From the NCBI RefSeq assembly GCF_947378715.1, contig NZ_CANCLE010000130.1, positions 1-11,591 of the forward strand: 11,591 nt of DNA, written 5' to 3'. Source of the stretch: Phenylobacterium aquaticum (lineage in GTDB: Bacteria; Pseudomonadota; Alphaproteobacteria; Caulobacterales; Caulobacteraceae). Positions 1-7,489 of the stretch are shown piece by piece. Under the pieces are notes generated by a model. The model was given only the letters and a program-made list of their open reading frames with translations. It was not told the origin of the DNA and ran no database searches. The first letter of the stretch is position 1. Each line of letters opens with the position of its first letter. A program made the position numbers and the translations under genes.

Positions 1-375
1 GGCGGGACCGGAAACGCCCGCTCGGTGGCCGAGATCCATATGATCCTGGCCAATGGCGGCGTCGCCAAGGGAAGGCGCTTCCTGTCCGAGGCCGGCTGTC
101 GCAAGGCGCTGGAGCTGCAGATCGAGGGGACGGACCTGGTGCTGGGCGCCCCGGCCCGGTTCGGCCTGGGCTTCGGCCTCGCCGGCGGCATTGTGCCCCT
201 GCCCAACCCCAACACCATCTTCTGGGGCGGCTATGGCGGCTCGCTGGTCATCATCGACATGGACGCGCGGACGACCATCGCCTTCGCCATGAACAAGATG
301 GCCAGCACGACCACGGGCGACATGCGGGCCCTGGGGCTGGCCATGGCCAGCTGGCAGGCGCTGGGGGTGGTGTGA
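1..375 (+). CDS. Serine hydrolase, beta-lactamase/EstB family, C-terminal part (5' end outside window)
   Basis: The reading frame is open from base 1 and gives 124 residues, so the N-terminal part with the nucleophilic Ser-x-x-Lys motif lies outside the window. The fragment begins with GGTGNARSVAEIH, which resembles the region just before the last helices of class C beta-lactamase-fold hydrolases. FWGGYGGSLVIID sits where these proteins carry their third active-site motif (KTG or HTG in classical members; GGxGGS variants are common in esterase-like members). IDMDARTTIAFAMNKM is the usual last strand. The family (Pfam Beta-lactamase) includes esterases, D-aminopeptidases and beta-lactamases, and the substrate cannot be told from this part. 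The stop TGA lies 13 bases from the stop of convergent purB. An internal GTG at 25 is not the start, since the homology-like sequence runs upstream of it. Confidence 0.82.
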   Translation, partial: GGTGNARSVAEIHMILANGGVAKGRRFLSEAGCRKALELQIEGTDLVLGAPARFGLGFGLAGGIVPLPNPNTIFWGGYGGSLVIIDMDARTTIAFAMNKMASTTTGDMRALGLAMASWQALGVV

Positions 376-388
376 GGGGGAGCGCTCC

Positions 389-1768
389 TCAGACCAGATC
401 GACGATCTGCGACGCCAGCCCCGTATAGGTCGCCGGCGTCAGCGCCAGGAGGCGCGCCTTGGCGACGTCGCCGATGTCGAGGCTGCGGACGAATTCGGCG
501 AGTTCGGGGGCGCCGACGCGGCGACCGCGGGTGAGGTCCTTGAGCAGCGCATAGGGGTCGGTGATCTTTGACCGACCGGCGGCGATCTCGGCGCGGACCA
601 CCGTCTGGATGGCCTCGGCCAGCACTTCCCAATTGCCGTCGAGGTCGGCGGCCAGCACGTCGGCGGCGAGCGAGATCTCACCCAGGCCGCGCTCGAGATT
701 GTCCAGGGCGACCATGGAATGGCCGAAGGCGACGCCGATGTTGCGCTGGGTGGTGGAGTCGGTGAGGTCGCGCTGCAGCCGCGAGGTGACCAGGGTCTGG
801 GCCAGGGTCGCGAACAGGCCGCCGGCGATCTCCAGATTGGCCTCGGCGTTCTCGAAGCGGATCGGGTTGATCTTGTGCGGCATGGTCGAGGAGCCGGTCG
901 CCCCGGCCACCGGGATCTGGGCGAAATAGCCCATGGAGATATAGGTCCACACGTCAGTGGCCAGGTTGTGCAGGACGCCGCCAGTGTGGCGGACGCGGTC
1001 ATAGAGCTCGACCTGCCAGTCGTGGGATTCGATCTGGGTGGTCATCGGGTTGAAGCCGATGCCGAGCCCTTCGATGAAGCTCCGGGTCAGCGCCAGCCAG
1101 TCGACGTCCGGCTCAGCCGACAGGTGCGCGCCCCAGGTGCCCGTGGCGCCGGAGAACTTGGCCAGATAGTCGGTGGCCTCGATCTGGCGGATGACGCGCT
1201 GCAGCCGCCAGACGAAGACGCCGAGCTCCTTGCCCATGGTGGTGGGGGTGGCGGGCTGGCCGTGGGTGTGGGCCAGCATCGGGGCGTCGCGATGGGCCAG
1301 CGCCAGGGCCTTGAGCTTGGCGGTGACTGCGTTGAGCTTCGGCAGCCAGACGCGGGCGACGGCGCGCTGGACGGTGAGCGCATAGGACGTGGAATTGATG
1401 TCCTCGCTGGTGCAGGCGAAGTGGGTGAGCTCGGCGATGGCGCTAAGCCCCATCTGCTCCAGCCGGTCGCGGACGAGGTATTCCACCGCCTTGACGTCGT
1501 GGCGGGTGATCTTCTCGCGCTCGGCCAGCCAGTCGATCTCGGCCTGGCCGAACTCGGTGTAGAGCGTGCGCAGCCGGGCCTTGTCGGTGTCGCCGAGCGG
1601 CTTGGAGCCGAACAGGGCGGCGTCGGTCAGAGCGATGAGCCACTCCACCTCGACCTCGACCCGCGCGCGGTTCAGCCCCGCCTCCGACAGATAGTCGGCG
1701 AGCTCGGCGACGGCCGGGCGATAGCGGCCGTCAAGCGGGCTGAGCGGCTGAGGGGGCAGTGAGGTCAC
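389..1768 (-). CDS. purB: Adenylosuccinate lyase
   Basis: This cytosolic purine enzyme catalyses two steps: release of fumarate from SAICAR to give AICAR, and from adenylosuccinate to give AMP. The frame gives 459 residues, close to E. coli PurB (456). The N-terminus LSPLDGRY matches the PurB hallmark SPxDGRY. TSEDIN and HTHGQPATPT follow, with the general-acid His near residue 169. The fumarase/aspartase-superfamily signature GSSTMPHKINP carries the catalytic serine near 293-294. These positions agree with His171 and Ser295 recalled for E. coli. The GTG start at 1768 is chosen because GGAG sits 5 bases upstream and the length fits. An ATG at 1783 is possible but lacks a ribosome binding site, and further in-frame extension is not family-like. 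It is transcribed leftward after the M28 gene but separated from it by 192 bp and a stem-loop, so it is probably its own transcription unit. Confidence 0.96.
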   Translation of the reverse strand: MTSLPPQPLSPLDGRYRPAVAELADYLSEAGLNRARVEVEVEWLIALTDAALFGSKPLGDTDKARLRTLYTEFGQAEIDWLAEREKITRHDVKAVEYLVRDRLEQMGLSAIAELTHFACTSEDINSTSYALTVQRAVARVWLPKLNAVTAKLKALALAHRDAPMLAHTHGQPATPTTMGKELGVFVWRLQRVIRQIEATDYLAKFSGATGTWGAHLSAEPDVDWLALTRSFIEGLGIGFNPMTTQIESHDWQVELYDRVRHTGGVLHNLATDVWTYISMGYFAQIPVAGATGSSTMPHKINPIRFENAEANLEIAGGLFATLAQTLVTSRLQRDLTDSTTQRNIGVAFGHSMVALDNLERGLGEISLAADVLAADLDGNWEVLAEAIQTVVRAEIAAGRSKITDPYALLKDLTRGRRVGAPELAEFVRSLDIGDVAKARLLALTPATYTGLASQIVDLV

Positions 1769-1773
1769 GGGAA

Positions 1774-1777
1774 CTCC
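1774..1777 (-). promoter_or_regulatory. Ribosome binding site that sets the purB start
   Basis: GGAG on the minus strand lies 5 bases before the GTG at 1768. The alternative ATG at 1783 has no purine-rich stretch at a suitable distance. This favours the GTG start, which also gives the E. coli-like protein length. Confidence 0.6.
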
Positions 1778-1814
1778 GGGCATGGGTGCGAGGCCGAGCA
1801 GGCGGCACGGCTCA

Positions 1815-1820
1815 ATCATA
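1815..1820 (-). promoter_or_regulatory. Possible -10 element for purB
   Basis: The minus strand reads TATGAT here, one base off the sigma-70 -10 consensus, about 47 bases upstream of the GTG start and between the stem-loop at 1914-1944 and purB. No convincing -35 hexamer is present at 16-18 bases, so this is only a suggestion that purB has its own promoter. Confidence 0.3.
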
Positions 1821-1913
1821 CACGCCGGGATTTGAAAAGGGGCGCGTTGCAGCTGGTCGACCAGAAAGGTGGACACGGCCCGCCAGCAGCGCCTCATTCG
1901 CCTCAGCCCAGTT

Positions 1914-1944
1914 CCCCCGGTTCGCCCTGGCGGGCGACCGGGGG
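1914..1944. terminator. Strong stem-loop between the M28 peptidase gene and purB
   Basis: CCCCCGG-T-TCGCCC pairs with GGGCGA-CCGGGGG around a TGGC loop, giving 13 base pairs with one bulged T (1921). It begins 16 bases after the stop of the leftward M28 peptidase gene, as expected of a transcript-end structure. There is no T-run on either side, so it is not a textbook intrinsic terminator. It may stabilise the 3' end or act with Rho. Confidence 0.55.
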
Positions 1945-1960
1945 ATGACGGCGATGGGGA

Positions 1961-4204
1961 TCAGCCGCCGTTGAGCAGCTTGGTCGCGTCGTCGAGTTTG
2001 CCGGCATAGGTCTCCAGGACCTGGGCGGTGAGGACGGCGTATTTGTCGGCGTCGCTCCAGCGTTCTTCCTCGATGGCCTCGCGGACGCCGGGCAGGGTCT
2101 TGGCGCCATAGCCGGTGAACTTGCCCGGCGCATAGACCAGGTTCTTGTACCAGGGCCGGCCGGGCAGACCGACCTCGGCCGTAAGTGTCTGTTCGAGGCC
2201 GCGATTGAGCTCGAACAGCTTGGCCTTGGCGTCGGGCGTGAGGCCCGCGCCTTTGGCGGCCAGGGCCGCGTCATAGGCCTTGGCGCTGCGCTTGAGGTGA
2301 TCGACGGCATTGTCGAGCGGGGCCAGGTTGAAATAGGGCACGGTGGCCAGCAGGTTCGGCGGGCCGTTGGTGTGGGTCGGGTCGTCGGCCAGCTTATAGG
2401 CGCCGGCGGCGATCAGCTTGGCCTGGCTCGCGGCGGCCTCGCGCTTGCCGTCCGCCAGCTTCTTCAGCTCGTCGTTATAGGTCGAGACCGTCTCGGCGAA
2501 ATTGCCGTAGCGCTGCAGCGGCAGGTCGGCGTCGGCGATGCGCAGGACCAGGCGGCCGCCGGTCTTGGCCAGAGCGCCGGCATAGGCGAAGCCCGGATCC
2601 ACGAAGCGGCTGTGATGCTCCCAGGTGTCATAGGCCGAGTGATAGACCCCGCCCGAGTCGCCCTCGCCGCCATAGCCGAGGTTGAGCGCCGCGAGACCCA
2701 GATGCTCGATGAAGGCGGAATAGTCCGAGCCGGAGCCCAGCGGCCCGATCGGCAGGTCGTGGGACGGATCGGCGGCCATCTTGGCCGCGGCCCGGGCGCG
2801 TTCGCCGGCGCCAGGGGCCGAGCCCTCGACCATCAGGGCGGCGCGCAGGCGCTGTTCCACCGAGACGCCGGTCTGGGGATCGGTCACGTCGCCGGCCACC
2901 TGGTTGACCAGGTGCTCGTAGGAGTGGCTGCCCTCCGCCCCCAGGAAGCCCCGGGCGTTGCCGTCGGTGTTGATATAGATGACGCCCTTGGCCTTGAGCT
3001 CGTCGGCATGGGTCTCGGCCCATTCGGTGGAGCCCAGCAGCATCGGCTCCTCGGCGTCCCAGCTGAGATAGACCAGGGTGCGCTTGGGCTTGTAGCCCTT
3101 GGCCGCCAGGCCGCCGATGGCCTTGGCCTCGGCCATCATGGCCACGTGGCCGCTGATCGGGTCCGACGCGCCGAACACCCAGCCGTCATGGTGGTTGCCG
3201 CGCAGCACCCACTGGTCGGGGAAGGTCGAGCCCTTCATCATGGCGACCACGTCATAGATGGTCTTGAGGCTCCAATCGGACTTGACCGCGATATGGACCT
3301 TGGCCGCGTCCGTGCCGCCCACATGATAGGTGATCGGCAGCGAGCCCCGGAACGAGGGCGGGACCACGTCGCCGTCCAGGGCCTGGAGGAAGTGGGTCGC
3401 GTCGCCATAGGAGATCGGCAGGACCGGGATCTTCAGAATGGTGGCGGCGTCCTCGCGCTTCAGACGCTTGGCCTTGTCGGTGGCGCCGACGCCGGGGGTC
3501 AGCGGATCGCCCGGATAGAGTGGCATGTCGGCGACCGAGCCGCGCTGGAAGCCATTGGCCGGCCGCGCCGCGCCCTTGGGATAGACGTCGTCCACCGCAT
3601 AGCCGTCGTCATGCGGGTCGGAATAGATGATGCAGCCGACCGCGCCGTGATCCTGGGCCAGCTTGGGCTTCAGGCCGCGCCAGCCGACGCCGTAACGGGC
3701 GATGACGATCTTGCCCTTCACCGACACGCCCATGCGGGCCAGCGCGTCATAGTCGGCCGGCATGCCGTAGTTCACATAGACCAGCGGCGCGGTGACATCA
3801 CCGTCGCCCTGGAAGGCCACATAGGCCGGCAGCTCATCCTTGGTGCGCGCCGACGAGTCGTCGCCGGGGATCGGGGCCTCGGTCAGGGTCGCCTTGAAGG
3901 GCGTAGGCGCGACCAGCTCCAGGCTCTCGCTGATCGGGGTCGGATAGAGGACCTGGAAACTCTCGATATGGGCGTCCCAGCCCCAGGACTTGAACTGGGC
4001 CAGGATGGTCTCGGCGTTCTTCTTGTCATGGGCTGAGGAGACGTGGTTCGGCTCCGAGGCCTGATCCTTCATCCAGGCGCTCATCTCCGGCGGGGAGATC
4101 TGGGCGTCGAAGCGCTTTTCCAGGTCCGAGGACTGCCCGAAGGCCGGGCCGACCAGGCCCGCAGCGGCGATCAACGCCAGGATGGAAGACGTCGAACGAC
4201 GCAT
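1961..4204 (-). CDS. Exported M28 zinc metallopeptidase, glutamate carboxypeptidase II/transferrin-receptor type
   Basis: This 747-residue protein should hydrolyse peptides in the periplasm or outside the cell. A signal peptide covers residues 1-23 (MRRSTSS, hydrophobic core, AFG|Q). A PA domain spans about 137-290, the M28 catalytic domain about 300-560, and a transferrin-receptor-like dimerisation domain about 610-745 (RPWYKNLVYAPGKFTGYG, LPGVREAI). By motif alignment with human GCPII the two-zinc site is complete: His338 (GNHHDGW), Asp348 (GASDP), Glu386 and catalytic Glu385 (SWDAEEP), Asp414 (YINTDG) and His522 (YHSAYDTWE). The GCPII arginines that bind the C-terminal glutamate seem absent: the matching stretch reads GLAALNLGY. 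The specificity is therefore probably not glutamate release, and aminopeptidase or dipeptidase activity is possible. The ATG is preceded by GGGGG at 6 bases. It lies downstream of the TonB-dependent receptor, with a terminator between them. Confidence 0.93.
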   Translation of the reverse strand: MRRSTSSILALIAAAGLVGPAFGQSSDLEKRFDAQISPPEMSAWMKDQASEPNHVSSAHDKKNAETILAQFKSWGWDAHIESFQVLYPTPISESLELVAPTPFKATLTEAPIPGDDSSARTKDELPAYVAFQGDGDVTAPLVYVNYGMPADYDALARMGVSVKGKIVIARYGVGWRGLKPKLAQDHGAVGCIIYSDPHDDGYAVDDVYPKGAARPANGFQRGSVADMPLYPGDPLTPGVGATDKAKRLKREDAATILKIPVLPISYGDATHFLQALDGDVVPPSFRGSLPITYHVGGTDAAKVHIAVKSDWSLKTIYDVVAMMKGSTFPDQWVLRGNHHDGWVFGASDPISGHVAMMAEAKAIGGLAAKGYKPKRTLVYLSWDAEEPMLLGSTEWAETHADELKAKGVIYINTDGNARGFLGAEGSHSYEHLVNQVAGDVTDPQTGVSVEQRLRAALMVEGSAPGAGERARAAAKMAADPSHDLPIGPLGSGSDYSAFIEHLGLAALNLGYGGEGDSGGVYHSAYDTWEHHSRFVDPGFAYAGALAKTGGRLVLRIADADLPLQRYGNFAETVSTYNDELKKLADGKREAAASQAKLIAAGAYKLADDPTHTNGPPNLLATVPYFNLAPLDNAVDHLKRSAKAYDAALAAKGAGLTPDAKAKLFELNRGLEQTLTAEVGLPGRPWYKNLVYAPGKFTGYGAKTLPGVREAIEEERWSDADKYAVLTAQVLETYAGKLDDATKLLNGG

Positions 4205-4271
4205 GGGAATCCCCCGTAACTCTGTGACAAGGCGCGCAGCTAGACACCAGTTTGGGCAGGCCGCAAGGGCG

Positions 4272-4304
4272 CAAAGAAAGGGCGGCGGATCGCTCCGCCG
4301 CCCT
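4272..4304 (-). terminator. Rho-independent terminator of the TonB-dependent receptor gene
   Basis: GGGCGGCGGA (4280-4289) and TCCGCCGCCC (4294-4303) form a perfect 10-bp stem with a 4-base loop, extended to 11 bp by A4279-T4304. Read on the minus strand, the stem is followed by TTTCTTTG, a fair U-tract. It starts 26 bases after the receptor stop codon. The M28 gene downstream therefore probably has its own promoter in the remaining 70 or so bases, or depends on readthrough; no clear promoter was recognised there. Confidence 0.85.
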
Positions 4305-4329
4305 GGCCTTTCCGCATGCGCGATCGGCT

Positions 4330-7300
4330 CTAGAAGGTCGCCGTCACCCCCACGAACAGGGTCCGGCCCAGGAGATCATAGGTCGGATAGGCGTTGGGCG
4401 AACCGGTCTGGGCGATCAGCGAGCTGATCGTCTGCGGGTCCTTGTCGAACAGGTTGTTCACCCCGGCGCGGATGGCGAAGTGGTCGGCCACGGTCCAGAT
4501 GCCCGAGAGGTCCAGATAGCTCACCGCCTTCAGCTTGCCGTCGAACTTGTCCGTGCGGCCATTGGAGAGGGTCGCGTCGGCGGTGTTGGTCTCGAGCTTC
4601 GTGTCTCCGATATAGCGCCACTGGGCCGAGAGCAGCAGATCCCATGGGGTCTGCCAGCTGCTGCGCAGGGTGTGGCGCCAGGTGGGATTCACTGTCTGGC
4701 AGGTCGGGCCATAGAGCCCCGCGCAGTCATAGGTGTGCGCCCCGGGCGTCGGCTGGAATTCGGCCTTCAGCAGGTAGGAGCCGATGAAGTTGAACTGCAG
4801 CGATCCGGTGTCGCCCATGCCGACGGCGTCCAGGTTGACGTTGTAGCTGGCCTGGAAATCGACGCCGGAATTGTGCGCCAGGCCGACATTGACCACCGTG
4901 CCGCGGACATAGCCGCCGGTGGCCTGGCTGGTGCCGAACAGGTTGCCGCTGGCCGTCCGCACCACGCCCGAGCAGAACAGCGGATTGCCGGTCGTCAGGC
5001 ACTGGTTGACGGTGAAGACCAGGGGCACCGAATTGATCTCGTCGGCGACCTTGATGTCCCAGAAGTCGACGCTGCCGGTGAAGCCGGACAGCCAGCTCGG
5101 CTTCAGGGTGAAGCCCAGTGAATAGGTGTCCGCCGTCTCAGGCCGCAGCGCCGGATTGCCGCCGTTCAGCACCGCGCACTGGCCGGCGGGGCACTGGACG
5201 ATGTGGTTGGTGGAGCCGCCATTGCCGTACTGGGCGGCGGTGACGCCGGTGTTCATGCACTGGGCCAGGCTGGCCGCGGCCGGGGTGGCCGCATTGCCGG
5301 CGCAAGGGTCGGCCGCCAGCTGGCTGGTGTTGGTGACCGCCTGCGGGTTGAACAGTTCGACGATGTTCGGCGCGCGGATGGCGCGCTGATAGGAACCGCG
5401 GAACCGCAGATCCTCGATCGGCGACCAGTCGCCGCCGACCTTGTAGGTGTCCGCCGTCAGCCCGCTGGAATAGTCCGAATAGCGGTAGCCCAGTTCGACG
5501 CTGAGGTTCTTCATCAAGGGCAGGTCGGAGGCCACCGGCACGCGCAGTTCGCCGAACACCTCCGTCACGCCGAGGCTGGCGTCGATCGGGGTCGAGGCCC
5601 CGCCGAAGCCGGACAGGTCGCCGGACAGCGAAGCGGCGTCGGGAGCGAACCGATAGTGCTCTCGCCGGTCTTCCAGCCCAAGGGCGATGCCGACCGGGTC
5701 ATTGGCCCAGGGCGACTTGATCCCGTACTTGCCCAGATTGCCGGCCACGCTGGCGGAGACGACCGTCTGTTCGATCGTGCCCTCCTCGGTGCCCGTGGAG
5801 TTCAGGTAGTTGATCTGGCTCGCGTTGACCCCGCCCTGGGTGAAGATGTTGTAGGGCACGCAGGCCGCGTCCGCCCCGGTGACCTTGGCGATGCAGGTCG
5901 GCGTCCCGCCGACATCGACCACCTGCAGGGCCTTCGCGATGCGCGAGAGGCTCAGGTAGTTGTGGTTCTCCTGGAACAGCGACGTGTAATAATACTGGCC
6001 GTAGATGTCGTAGTGGAAGTCTTCGTACTCCGGCACCGCGCCCTTGATCCCGAACACCGCGCGATAGTTCTGGTGCTCATAGGCGCTTGCGCGCCCGCCG
6101 CCCTCGATGGCCCGGCGTCCGATCAGCAATTCGACGCTCTGGCCGCTGGCGATCTGGGCCGGGGTGCAGATGGTGTTGGCCTGCTGGGCGCTGAGCAGGG
6201 GGTTGTTGCAGTTGATCAGGTCCCCGCCGCTGGGCCCGTTGCCGCCGCCCTCGAACTGGCCGGAGGGCGCGACCTGGGTCGAGGACCGGTCGTTCATGAA
6301 GCTGAACTCGGAATAGAGGTTCAGGTTCTTGCTGAAGTCGTAGTGGCCCGAGAAGCCCGCCGAATAGCGGGTGTCCTGGTGCTGCAGGTACTGGAACGGG
6401 TTGGAGTTGAAGAGCGCCGGCGGGTCCGAAGTCGCCTGAGGCCAGGTCAGGAACTGATGGCCGACCACCGTGAAGGTGTTGCCGCTATTGAGGTCGATGA
6501 ACTGGTTTGAATTGGCCGAACCGCTGCAGACCGGCGTCGTGGGGCCGCTGGCCGGGCCGACATTGATCTTGCAGGCCGAATAGTCCCGCGTGCCCTGATT
6601 GACCGGATCCTGCCGGTGATAGACCAGATAGCCGGTGACGTTGCCCTTGCCGTCGGCGCCGTTCATGCCCAGCAGGATCGACACGTCGCGGGAGCGGCCG
6701 TCCCAGCGGTCGCCGGGGATCGTGAAGCCCTTGGCCTTCAACAACCCCTGGACCAGGTCGTTGTGCTGTCCATGTTGGGCCAGGCCCGTCTGCACATCGA
6801 TCTGCATGCCGTCGAAATTGTGCTTCATGACGAAGTTGACCACCCCGGCCACGGCGTCGGAGCCATAGGTCGACGAGGCCCCGCCGGTCAGCACCTCGAC
6901 CCGGTCGACCAGTTGGCCGGGGATCTGGTTCAGGTCCGGCGAGGGATTGTTGTTACCGGAGTTGGCGTCACCGATGCCCAGGCGGCGGCCGTCCACCAGC
7001 ACCAGGGTCCGCTGGGGCCCCAGGCCCCGCAGGTCGGCGGTCGAGATGCCCCCCGGCGAGGAAAGCGGATTGGAGGTGCCGGAAAAGTCCACCTGACTGT
7101 TCTGGTATTGCTGGGGCAGGTTATTGACCAGCTCGATCACGTCGGTCTTGCCCTGGAGCTTGAACTCCCTGTCCGTGATCACCTGAACCGGGCTGGTGCT
7201 GGTCAGGTTGGGGCTCGGAATGCGCGTTCCGGTGACCACCACCTCCTGGACTTCGTTGTCGGCGGCTTGGGCCGGGTTGACGGCGAGGACAGCGAAGGCC

Positions 7301-7356
7301 GCCCCACAGATCATCGAGGAGGCCAGTAGGCGCTCCCGCATGGCTTTGGTTTTCAA
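4330..7356 (-). CDS. TonB-dependent outer-membrane receptor
   Basis: This 1008-residue receptor takes up a ligand across the outer membrane using TonB-ExbBD energy. With the TTG start the signal peptide is residues 1-31 (MKTKAMRERLLASSMICGAA, cleavage AQA|A). The TonB-box-like segment EVQEVVVTGTRI (35-46) follows. The plug domain spans about 50-178, with LRGLGPQRTLVLVDGRR and RVEVLTGGASSTYGSDAVAGVVNF. The remainder is the beta-barrel, with the typical RAIRAPNIVELFNP motif and a C-terminal Phe (LFVGVTATF) for BAM recognition. The barrel part has 14 cysteines in seven close pairs, probably loop disulfides. TTG at 7356 is chosen because GGAGG lies 9 bases before it; the ATG at 7341 would put that site 24 bases away. 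The ligand is unknown. Neighbouring peptidases and a Lrp/AsnC regulator suggest peptides or amino-acid-containing compounds, by inference only. Confidence 0.95.
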   Translation of the reverse strand: MKTKAMRERLLASSMICGAAFAVLAVNPAQAADNEVQEVVVTGTRIPSPNLTSTSPVQVITDREFKLQGKTDVIELVNNLPQQYQNSQVDFSGTSNPLSSPGGISTADLRGLGPQRTLVLVDGRRLGIGDANSGNNNPSPDLNQIPGQLVDRVEVLTGGASSTYGSDAVAGVVNFVMKHNFDGMQIDVQTGLAQHGQHNDLVQGLLKAKGFTIPGDRWDGRSRDVSILLGMNGADGKGNVTGYLVYHRQDPVNQGTRDYSACKINVGPASGPTTPVCSGSANSNQFIDLNSGNTFTVVGHQFLTWPQATSDPPALFNSNPFQYLQHQDTRYSAGFSGHYDFSKNLNLYSEFSFMNDRSSTQVAPSGQFEGGGNGPSGGDLINCNNPLLSAQQANTICTPAQIASGQSVELLIGRRAIEGGGRASAYEHQNYRAVFGIKGAVPEYEDFHYDIYGQYYYTSLFQENHNYLSLSRIAKALQVVDVGGTPTCIAKVTGADAACVPYNIFTQGGVNASQINYLNSTGTEEGTIEQTVVSASVAGNLGKYGIKSPWANDPVGIALGLEDRREHYRFAPDAASLSGDLSGFGGASTPIDASLGVTEVFGELRVPVASDLPLMKNLSVELGYRYSDYSSGLTADTYKVGGDWSPIEDLRFRGSYQRAIRAPNIVELFNPQAVTNTSQLAADPCAGNAATPAAASLAQCMNTGVTAAQYGNGGSTNHIVQCPAGQCAVLNGGNPALRPETADTYSLGFTLKPSWLSGFTGSVDFWDIKVADEINSVPLVFTVNQCLTTGNPLFCSGVVRTASGNLFGTSQATGGYVRGTVVNVGLAHNSGVDFQASYNVNLDAVGMGDTGSLQFNFIGSYLLKAEFQPTPGAHTYDCAGLYGPTCQTVNPTWRHTLRSSWQTPWDLLLSAQWRYIGDTKLETNTADATLSNGRTDKFDGKLKAVSYLDLSGIWTVADHFAIRAGVNNLFDKDPQTISSLIAQTGSPNAYPTYDLLGRTLFVGVTATF

Positions 7357-7365
7357 GGTCTGGAT

Positions 7366-7370
7366 CCTCC
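7366..7370 (-). promoter_or_regulatory. Ribosome binding site pointing to a TTG start of the receptor
   Basis: The minus strand has GGAGG here, 9 bases before TTG at 7356, which begins M-K-T-K-A-M-R-E-R, a normal signal-peptide head. No Shine-Dalgarno sequence lies close to the in-frame ATG at 7341. The in-frame ATG at 7419 would add about 20 residues that do not look like a signal peptide. Confidence 0.65.
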
Positions 7371-7460
7371 GGCGGCCCGCCGCGTCAAAGACGACGAACG
7401 GCGCCACTCCCCACAACAAGATTTGGTCCCGAGCCCGGAAGTCGAACTCGGTTACATGGG

Positions 7461-7489
7461 AGTTACGATCGGATCAGATAATGCGTCAA
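7461..7489 (-). promoter_or_regulatory. Candidate promoter of the TonB-dependent receptor gene
   Basis: On the minus strand TTGACG (7489-7484) followed by C resembles the Caulobacter housekeeping -35 TTGACGS. Seventeen bases downstream lies GTAACT (7466-7461), a weak -10. It would give a leader of about 95-100 bases before the TTG start. One AGATAA half-site (7476-7481) falls inside the spacer. The -10 match is poor, so this is tentative. Confidence 0.35.

Noticed and set aside
379..388. 10-bp palindrome GGAGCGCTCC between the convergent beta-lactamase-family gene and purB
   Set aside because: It has no loop and no T-run, so it cannot be supported as a terminator. It may be chance in GC-rich DNA.
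719..1762. 347-codon open frame on the plus strand opposite purB
   Set aside because: Antisense shadow of a conserved enzyme gene, with low-complexity Gly/Ala/Arg/Asp content.
1769..1897. In-frame upstream extension of purB to an ATG at 1897
   Set aside because: The added 43 residues do not resemble PurB N-termini, have no ribosome binding site, and would overlap the probable promoter. The shorter form matches the E. coli length.
2297..4036. 579-codon open frame on the plus strand opposite the M28 peptidase gene
   Set aside because: It is an antisense shadow of a clearly conserved gene in GC-rich DNA. The translation is repetitive in Gly, Val, Arg, His and Asp with no domain pattern.
5203..6510. 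435-codon open frame on the plus strand opposite the TonB-dependent receptor gene
   Set aside because: Antisense shadow. The composition mirrors the receptor codons and no family motif is visible.
6616..7329. 237-codon open frame on the plus strand opposite the 5' part of the receptor gene
   Set aside because: Antisense shadow, with a His/Val/Asp/Gln-rich composition and no recognisable start site.
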